Origin: Candidatus Binatia bacterium
Lineage (GTDB): Bacteria > Desulfobacterota > Binatia > UBA12015
Direction: 5' to 3'
Length of the DNA stretch: 64,000 nucleotides
NCBI GenBank assembly: GCA_029248525.1
Contig: JAQWJE010000049.1
Location: 450,535 to 514,534, forward strand
A model generated the notes under the pieces. The model did no database searches. It saw only the letters and a list, made by a program, of their open reading frames with translations, and was not told the origin of the DNA. The translations under genes were made by a program, and so were the position numbers. Shown piece after piece: positions 58,327-64,000 of this stretch (its first letter is position 1; the number at the start of each line of letters is the position of its first letter).

Positions 58327-61107
58327 ATGCAGGCGTTCGATAAACGTATCCGTTCCCTCTGCTCGATCGGGTTGATCGCTTCGGCGATGATGGCGATCGC
58401 GGGATACGGCGCCGTGTTCCAGTTTGAGGACTCGATCTGGCCGGGTTTCCCCATGCGTACTAACGGAGCCGTCGCCTTGAAACTCTTCGCGGCGCCGGAG
58501 GTGCAGGACGAGTTGCAAGGGCTGGAGGCAGGGATGCGGGTGACCCATGTCGACGGGGTTGCAGTGTCCTCGGGAAGCTCTGTCTACGAGATGGTGGCTG
58601 GGCTCACCCCGGGAGAGCCAGTCCGGTACCGGATGGAGAACGTACTTACAGGGCGGCAAAAAACCTTCGTTGTGCCCGTCCAGGAATTTTCTCAGGCGAT
58701 CGCCTACCGAGTCTGGATGCCTCTTCTAGGGGTCGGGCTGATTTTCATGGGAGCACTCGCGCTCCCTGTTTTCGTACGCACGGACTCGCCCAGTACGCGG
58801 GCGCTTTTCATGGTCGGTGTGGGGGTTACCAACCAATTTTGCTTCGCATTGCCGATCCTTTATTTCGCGCATCACTACTCGTGGGTCCCGCAAGTCTTTG
58901 GCATCCCGACGGTGGCAGGGGTCCTGATTCTGGCTTTCGTATTTCCCGTGGCTCGCAATCCTCTGCGTTCGTTCCCTCGAGCGACTCTCGGCTTGATCTG
59001 GGCGATCGCCGTGGCGTTTGTGGTCGGCGAGATGGTCTGGATGCAGTCGCAGTCTCCGAACTTTTACTGGATGGAATTTTTGCGCGTCAGGCTCCTTTTG
59101 CTCGGCTTCGCCCTCTTGTTCTGCAATGTCGCCTTCACGGCATTCACGCACGCGAACACTGGGGTTCGGGGGCAGGCAAAGCTTTTTCTCCGCGGTATCA
59201 TTCTGGGCGGATTTACGATGTGCGGACTTCTTGTCCTGAATCTCTATGGCGGCGAGCAGTTCTCCTATCTGGAGCCGCTCGTCTGGGCGAATCCGCTCCT
59301 GATTTTCTCCTCGACCATTTCCATCGGCATGTTGCGCTATGGGCTTTTCGGTTTTGGTCGCGAGGCCCGGCGCTCTCTGGGGCGGTTGAGCCTTTTTCTG
59401 GTTACCCTCAGTGTTGGATATAACGGCTTCGCCTTTTTGGAGATCTTTCTGGATACCGCTCAGGCGTGGGGGGTCATTTTTGCGACCAGCCTGATTGTGA
59501 TCGCGATGCTCGCCATATGGCCGCGAGCCTATCGTATGCTGGAGGGGCTCCTGCAGGCGGTCTTGATCCCCGAGAGGCAACGATCTCGAGTCACATTGGA
59601 GGCGGCGGCCGTCGAGATGTCCGGTATCAGAGATCCCGCAAAAATTGCCGAATATATGGAGAAGATACTGGGTGATGCGCTTGGCGCCTCGTGGGTTCGT
59701 TGTGTCCTTGGCTCCGTCGGGCAGCCTCTGCTCGAATTTTCCGACCGGGAGAACGGACGTTTCATCGAGCCCGGGAGCAGCCTCTACCAACTGATTCTCA
59801 CCGGGGGCAGCCTGGTGACCCAGCCTGCGGCCGCTCCGGGCGGCGCCCTGTCGGGTGCGGTCGTGGATGCGCGCCGGGAAGGGATCAGCTTGATGGCGGC
59901 GATGCCGGCACGGGAGGATCTTATCGGGGCGCTTCTATGCGGCCCGCCTGCTTCGGGTGCGCCCTACACGGCCTCGGATTTCGCTTTGGTCAAATTATTG
60001 GCGACTTCCGTCGCAGTGGCGCTGGAGAATGCTCGGTCGTGGACCGAGGTTCATGAACTCCGAGCGAGGTTGGAGCAGGAGAACCTGTTCCTGCGCGCCG
60101 AAGCTCGCTCGGATCAGGGTACAAGCGAGTTGATCGGAAGCAGCCCCCTGTTGCGGGAGGCCCTCTCTCAGGTCGAGGCTGTTGCGGGTACCTCGGCCTC
60201 CGTCCTGGTAATCGGCGAGACTGGGGTGGGCAAGGAACTCGCAGTGCGACAGCTCCATCAGTCCAGCCTTCGAGCCGAGCAGCCGTTGGTCAAGGTTGCG
60301 TGTGCCGCGCTTCCGGAAAGTCTCCTCGAAAGTGAGCTGTTCGGTTTCGAGCCCGGAGCCTTCACGGGAGCCACAAAACGTCGGCTCGGTCGATTTGAAG
60401 TCGCAGATGGCGGGACGTTGTTTCTCGATGACGTCGATACGCTCCCGTTGACTGTGCAGGCCAAATTGCTTCGCGCGCTCCAGGAGGGCGAGATCCAGAG
60501 GCTGGGAAGTAACGTCGTCCTTCAGGTAGATGTCCGACTTGTCGCAGCGACCAACAGGGACCTTCTCGGTGAGGTGCGTGCGGGCCGTTTTCGCGAGGAT
60601 TTATTCTATCGATTGAATGTGGTGCCCATTCAGTTGCCTCCCTTGCGCGAGCGAAAGGAGGACATCGTTGGGCTTGTCGCTCATTTCGCGGACACTCTTG
60701 GTCCGGGACTCGGACGTGAGATCGAGGAAATTTCGTCCGGAGCACTCGACATCCTTCAGCGCTATGATTGGCCGGGGAATATTCGCGAGCTGCGCAACAC
60801 GATCGAGCGTGCCCTGGTGATGGGTCGCGGCCCCATCTTGCAACTGCCCGGGGGGGCGCTTGATACTCCCCTGTCCGAAAGCAAGGGCCGGGAGACGTCG
60901 GTTGAGGTTTCCCCAAAGACCGAAGCGCGGGGTGGGGTTGTCGGTTCGGCTTCTCTCAAGGAACTCCTGTTGGCCCATAAAAAGGGCCTGATCATTGAGG
61001 CTCTGGCCGCCAATCAAGGCAACCAGGCGGCCGCGGCGAAGGTTCTCGGTGTTCATCGCTCCAACTTGAACCGCATGATCAAGGATCTGGATCTTTCGAT
61101 GCCCTGA
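58327..61107 (+). CDS. Membrane-bound PDZ/multi-TM sigma-54-dependent activator (AAA+, Fis-type HTH)
   Basis: The 926-residue protein starts with a membrane segment and then a PDZ-like domain (about 52-118). About nine further membrane segments (roughly 125-410) lead to a GAF-like sensory domain (about 430-590) and a coiled linker. The sigma-54 AAA+ domain has Walker A G-E-T-G-V-G-K-E with Lys636, G-A-F-T-G-A at 677-682, and arginine-finger region F-R-E-D-L-F-Y-R-L. A Fis-type HTH at the end contains A-A-K-V-L-G-V-H-R-S-N-L-N-R-M. Walker B reads L-F-L-D-D (Asp701, Asp702) where most family members have Asp-Glu. It lacks a receiver domain. AAGGAG lies upstream of ATG 58327. It converges with glnK. 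Confidence 0.8.
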   Translation: MQAFDKRIRSLCSIGLIASAMMAIAGYGAVFQFEDSIWPGFPMRTNGAVALKLFAAPEVQDELQGLEAGMRVTHVDGVAVSSGSSVYEMVAGLTPGEPVRYRMENVLTGRQKTFVVPVQEFSQAIAYRVWMPLLGVGLIFMGALALPVFVRTDSPSTRALFMVGVGVTNQFCFALPILYFAHHYSWVPQVFGIPTVAGVLILAFVFPVARNPLRSFPRATLGLIWAIAVAFVVGEMVWMQSQSPNFYWMEFLRVRLLLLGFALLFCNVAFTAFTHANTGVRGQAKLFLRGIILGGFTMCGLLVLNLYGGEQFSYLEPLVWANPLLIFSSTISIGMLRYGLFGFGREARRSLGRLSLFLVTLSVGYNGFAFLEIFLDTAQAWGVIFATSLIVIAMLAIWPRAYRMLEGLLQAVLIPERQRSRVTLEAAAVEMSGIRDPAKIAEYMEKILGDALGASWVRCVLGSVGQPLLEFSDRENGRFIEPGSSLYQLILTGGSLVTQPAAAPGGALSGAVVDARREGISLMAAMPAREDLIGALLCGPPASGAPYTASDFALVKLLATSVAVALENARSWTEVHELRARLEQENLFLRAEARSDQGTSELIGSSPLLREALSQVEAVAGTSASVLVIGETGVGKELAVRQLHQSSLRAEQPLVKVACAALPESLLESELFGFEPGAFTGATKRRLGRFEVADGGTLFLDDVDTLPLTVQAKLLRALQEGEIQRLGSNVVLQVDVRLVAATNRDLLGEVRAGRFREDLFYRLNVVPIQLPPLRERKEDIVGLVAHFADTLGPGLGREIEEISSGALDILQRYDWPGNIRELRNTIERALVMGRGPILQLPGGALDTPLSESKGRETSVEVSPKTEARGGVVGSASLKELLLAHKKGLIIEALAANQGNQAAAAKVLGVHRSNLNRMIKDLDLSMP

Positions 61108-61108
61108 T

Positions 61109-61139
61109 TCGCGGTGCCTTGTTGGTCGAGCGACCGCGA
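61109..61139. repeat. 7-bp inverted repeat between convergent genes
   Basis: Arms TCGCGGT and ACCGCGA at 61109-61115 and 61133-61139 flank a 17-base loop between the ends of the sigma-54 activator and glnK genes. It may act as a weak bidirectional terminator, although no T-run follows. Confidence 0.3.
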
Positions 61140-61142
61140 GTC

Positions 61143-61574
<432 letters not shown>

Positions 61575-61581
<7 letters not shown>

Positions 61582-62852
61582 GCTGAGGATCCGAGCACAT
61601 AACCGCGTTCGCTATGCTCCGCGAGGTCAAGCCCGAGTTGCTCCTCTTCTTCTTCTACCCGGAGCCCAACCAACGCATCGGTGATTTTGAGAAGAATCCA
61701 GGATCCGATGCCGGCGAACAAAATGGTGATGACAACGCCTTCCAGCTGGATGAGGAATTGGCCCATCCCGCCGACCTCGAGCGCAAAAATCCCTGTCGCC
61801 AGAGCTCCCCATGTTCCGCCGACGCCGTGGATCCCGACAACATCAAGGGCATCATCCGCCCCGAGCCGCTCCTTGAGGCGAATCCCGTAAAAGCAGAGAA
61901 TCCCCGCCGCCAGCCCGATGACCAACGCGGCCATAGGGGTCACGAAACCGCATGCGGGGGTGATCGCGACGAGACCGGCGACCAATCCGGAGGCAGCGCC
62001 CAGCGCGGTCGGCTTTCCAAGGGTCACCCATTCGATGAGGACCCAGCTGACCAACGCTGCTGCCGCGGCGGTATTGGTGGTCGCGAAGGCCAGGACGGCG
62101 TCCTCGTTCGCGCCGAGTGCGCTTCCGGCGTTGAAACCGAACCAGCCCACCCAGAGCAGTGCGGCGCCTGCCACCGTGAAGGGCAGGTTATGCGGTGGCA
62201 TCGGCTCGTGACCATACCCAAGTCGTTTTCCGATCAGCAGCGCGGCCACCAGGGCCGCGGTGCCCGAGGAGACGTGGACTACGGTGCCGCCGGCAAAGTC
62301 GAGATCGCCCTGCGCTCCCAACCAGCCGCCGCCCCAAACCCAGTGGCAGAGAGGCGAATAGATGAAAATGGACCAGAGGACCGAGAAGATCAGAAAGGCG
62401 CTGAACTTCATGCGCTCGGCGAACGCTCCAACGATCAAGGCCGGCGTAATCACCGCAAAAGTTCCCTGAAAAACTGCGAAAAGAAGTGGTGGAATGGTTT
62501 CGCCTTCTCCCGGCTTGAGGCCGATTCCCGCGAGCCCGATGTGGTCGAGTCCGCCGATGACGCCGCCGATATCCGGGCCGAATGCCAGAGTATAGCCGAT
62601 CACGATCCATACGAGTGTGAGCACGCCCATGCAGGTGAGGCATTGCATGAGGACACTGAGGATATTGGCACGTCGCACAAGTCCGCCGTAGAAGAGCGCC
62701 AGGCCGGGCGCGGTCATCATGATGACGAAGGCCGTGGAGACCATCATCCAGGCCGTATCTCCGGAGTCGAGAACACCTTCCTGTGCTTGCGCGACGCTGG
62801 GGACCAGCCCCAGCAGCAGTCCGGCCAGAGCCTTCGGGAAGAAATTCGCCAT
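61575..62852 (-). CDS. amt: Ammonium transporter (Amt/MEP/Rh family)
   Basis: The 425-residue product has a signal peptide (F-P-K-A-L-A-G then A-Q-A), then about eleven membrane helices. It shows D-T-A-W-M-M-V-S-T-A-F-V, the conserved G-L-A-L-F-Y-G-G-L-V-R, S-P-L-C-H-W-V-W-G, a conserved D-F-A-G-G-T-V-V-H and D-D-A-L-D-V-V-G-I-H-G-V-G-G. These match the pore histidines and the Asp of known Amt channels. Start ATG 62852 fits the sigma-54 element at 62893-62908 better than an upstream Met at 62879. It forms an operon with glnK. Confidence 0.9.
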
Positions 62853-62892
62853 TATCGATCGATCGCTTGGATGCCTCATGCACGGCGAACAA

Positions 62893-62908
62893 TGCAAAGG
62901 CGATGCCG
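62893..62908 (-). promoter_or_regulatory. Sigma-54 (-24/-12) promoter for amt-glnK
   Basis: Read on the minus strand the element is CGGCATC-N4-TTGCA, with the invariant GG and GC exactly 10 bases apart. It matches consensus TGGCACG-N4-TTGCA at 9 of 12 defined positions. Its -12 GC would put transcription start near 62881, about 30 bases before the ATG at 62852. Amt-glnK operons are commonly RpoN-dependent. Confidence 0.55.
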
Positions 62909-62981
62909 CGAAATCATGCAGCAATCTCCGTCGCGGCGATCATAAATGCGGCATACGGCGGCCTAAAGTTTAAGCATCGCA

Positions 62982-62991
62982 TCAATATTGA
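62982..62991. repeat. Palindrome upstream of the sigma-54 element
   Basis: TCAATATTGA is a perfect 10-base palindrome about 75 bases upstream of the -24 element of the amt promoter. It sits where an activator-binding (enhancer) site could be, but it is not the NtrC consensus and its role is speculative. Confidence 0.3.
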
Positions 62992-63010
62992 GCAGGTGCG
63001 ATTGGTTGAG

Positions 63011-63027
63011 GCGGTTCTTAAAACCGC
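63011..63027 (-). repeat. Hairpin across the plsY stop codon
   Basis: GCGGTT at 63011-63016 and AACCGC at 63022-63027 enclose five bases around the plsY stop. It is a short hairpin with no T-run, so possibly only a weak 3' stabilising structure. Confidence 0.25.
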
Positions 63028-63620
63028 GGCTCTTCGCCAGCGCGAAGGCGGCTCAGGTTTTCCTTGTGGCGAATCAGGATGGCAGCCCCAAGGACAGCCA
63101 TCAGGACCACGATGGGTGCCGGGTAGCCTGCCATTTGAGCAGCGATCGGGCCGATGAGGGCAGCGGCTACCGACCCCAGCGATACCTGCCGGGTGATGCC
63201 GACCAGGAAGGCAAACAAAATCAGGGGCACAATCAAGGCGCCCGGGGCCAGGGCGGCGATGACCCCCAGCGCGGTTGCGACCCCTTTCCCGCCGCGAAAC
63301 CCGAGGGCAGGGGGGAAGAGGTGGCCCGCAAACGCCGCTGCACCAGCCACGATCCCGGGATCAGCCAGCGAGGTGATCGGCTGCGTTGAAGAGGCGAGCA
63401 TCTGGGCCAACGCGACCGGTAAGGCTCCTTTGGCAATATCGAGGAGCAAGGTCAGCCCGCCCAGCCATCGCCCCGCGGTTCGTGCGACATTGGTGGCGCC
63501 GATATTGCCACTGCCGGAAGTCCGGATTTCGATATGGGCGATTCTGGCAGCAAGAACGCCGGCGGGAAACGAGCCAATAAAATAGGCACCCAAAGCGATT
63601 GCGAACAACTCGAGGTTCAT
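63018..63620 (-). CDS. plsY: Glycerol-3-phosphate acyltransferase PlsY
   Basis: The 200-residue inner-membrane enzyme transfers acyl groups from acyl-phosphate to glycerol-3-phosphate. It shows the PlsY motifs S-G-S-G-N-I-G-A-T-N, G-H-L-F-P-P-A-L-G-F-R-G-G-K-G and a Lys/Asp-containing L-L-L-D-I-A-K-G, with about five membrane segments. The ATG at 63620 gives the normal length; the frame remains open upstream over a coiled-coil gene and was trimmed. It is not followed by plsX in this window. Confidence 0.9.
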   Translation of the reverse strand: MNLELFAIALGAYFIGSFPAGVLAARIAHIEIRTSGSGNIGATNVARTAGRWLGGLTLLLDIAKGALPVALAQMLASSTQPITSLADPGIVAGAAAFAGHLFPPALGFRGGKGVATALGVIAALAPGALIVPLILFAFLVGITRQVSLGSVAAALIGPIAAQMAGYPAPIVVLMAVLGAAILIRHKENLSRLRAGEEPRF

Positions 63621-63636
63621 CTCGGGTCTCCGAAGA

Positions 63637-64000
63637 TCACAGCAGGCCTCGACGGTCTCGACTGCGTCGATTGCCGAGAACACGGCCGCCGATGAAACCA
63701 AGCACGAGCATGCAAAGACCGACGCTGAACAAGACCATGGGTTCGCTGAGTCTGGGTGCTGGATTCTCCAGAGCGGCAAGGGCCCTTTCCTGATAACGAG
63801 CGAGGCGCTCGATGCGGCGGTCGATCTCGGCGAAGCCCTCGACGGCCCAGATCGGCGATTGAGCGCTCGCGGCTTGAGCGGCGGCCGTTTCCTCGAGGAG
63901 CCTCAGCCGTGTGCTCAGCTCGTCGATTGCTGCCACGAGGCGCTTGTCTTCCGCAGTCGATGCCGACGGGGTCGGTGTTGGTTCGACGGCGAACGCGAGT
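63637..64000 (-). CDS. Coiled-coil single-pass membrane protein (5' end outside the window)
   Basis: The frame is open from the stop at 63637 to the window edge at 64000. The visible part begins L-A-F-A-V-E-P-T-P-T-P-S-A-S, which looks like the end of a signal peptide followed by a Pro-rich linker. It continues with a heptad-rich coiled coil (L-S-T-R-L-R-L-L-E-E-T) and a second helical stretch. Then there is one membrane segment near the C-terminus (V-L-F-S-V-G-L-C-M-L-V-L-G-F-I-G-G), followed by an Arg-rich tail. A GTG at 63936 could be a start but the coding signal clearly continues upstream. The gene ends 16 bases before plsY, probably in the same operon. Function unknown. Confidence 0.55.
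   Translation of the reverse strand, partial: LAFAVEPTPTPSASTAEDKRLVAAIDELSTRLRLLEETAAAQAASAQSPIWAVEGFAEIDRRIERLARYQERALAALENPAPRLSEPMVLFSVGLCMLVLGFIGGRVLGNRRSRDRRGLL

Noticed and set aside
62920..62936. Second sigma-54-like element upstream of amt
   Set aside because: The GC of -12 is present but the invariant -24 GG is GC, so the element at 62893-62908 is far better.

Overview
The window is a 64 kb stretch of a GC-rich (roughly 60 % by eye), densely packed bacterial chromosome. Both strands carry genes, and many starts overlap the preceding stop (ATGA, TAATG, TTGA). I see no insertion sequence, transposase, phage module, CRISPR array, rRNA or tRNA, and no sharp break in composition. Several traits recall deltaproteobacteria-like lineages (Myxococcota, Desulfobacterota or Candidatus Binatota): many acyl-CoA synthetases, acyl-CoA dehydrogenases, SDRs and enoyl-CoA hydratases, a sulfotransferase next to a DUF1214 protein, a WS/DGAT relative, and a secreted DUF4215/RCC1/disintegrin-like Cys-rich protein. 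That placement is an inference from gene content only.

Layout. 0-13 kb: serine hydrolase lipoprotein, Tat-exported copper-storage-like protein, small HExxH membrane protein, DUF2855 protein, NIPSNAP-like protein with acyl-CoA synthetase and two-domain VOC protein, a glycosyltransferase/methyltransferase pair, a family VIII-type esterase, a PHB-depolymerase-like lipoprotein, a TVP38 protein divergent from a DsbA-fold protein that has lost its CxxC, and a YceK-like lipoprotein. 13-22 kb: a degenerate WS/DGAT homologue coupled to an acyl-CoA synthetase (minus strand), then SDR, sulfotransferase, DUF1214, rhodanese lipoprotein, MmcQ/YjbR protein and a sorbosone-dehydrogenase-like protein fused to cytochrome c. 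22-36 kb: recC-recB-recD with overlapping reading frames, two alpha/beta hydrolases (one without its nucleophile serine), ychF and hrpB. 36-47 kb: lipid/CoA enzymes (two SDR or crotonase genes in divergent arrangement, GST, SnoaL-like, crotonase, hydrolase), the secreted Cys-rich protein, a pair of acyl-CoA dehydrogenases, and a potassium channel. 47-53 kb: TPR lipoprotein divergent from ppk1-mgtE-phosphodiester-glycosidase-like genes. 53-58 kb: two glycosyltransferases, an EamA transporter and a third acyl-CoA synthetase. 58-64 kb: a very large membrane-bound sigma-54 activator, then amt-glnK, plsY and the 3' part of a coiled-coil membrane protein on the minus strand.

How the genes fit together. 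The dominant theme is activation, dehydrogenation and hydration of acyl-CoA-type substrates, plus envelope and lipid modification. The housekeeping blocks (RecBCD repair, YchF, HrpB, PPK1/MgtE, PlsY) look standard. The most interesting part is the right end. There a PDZ/multi-TM/GAF/AAA+/Fis sigma-54 activator lies next to amt-glnK, and amt is preceded by a well-spaced sigma-54 -24/-12 element. A recurring second theme is homologues that lost catalytic residues: a DsbA-fold protein without CxxC, a WS/DGAT without its HHxxxDG motif, an alpha/beta hydrolase without Ser, and a phosphodiester glycosidase without its Gly-rich LDGGGS.
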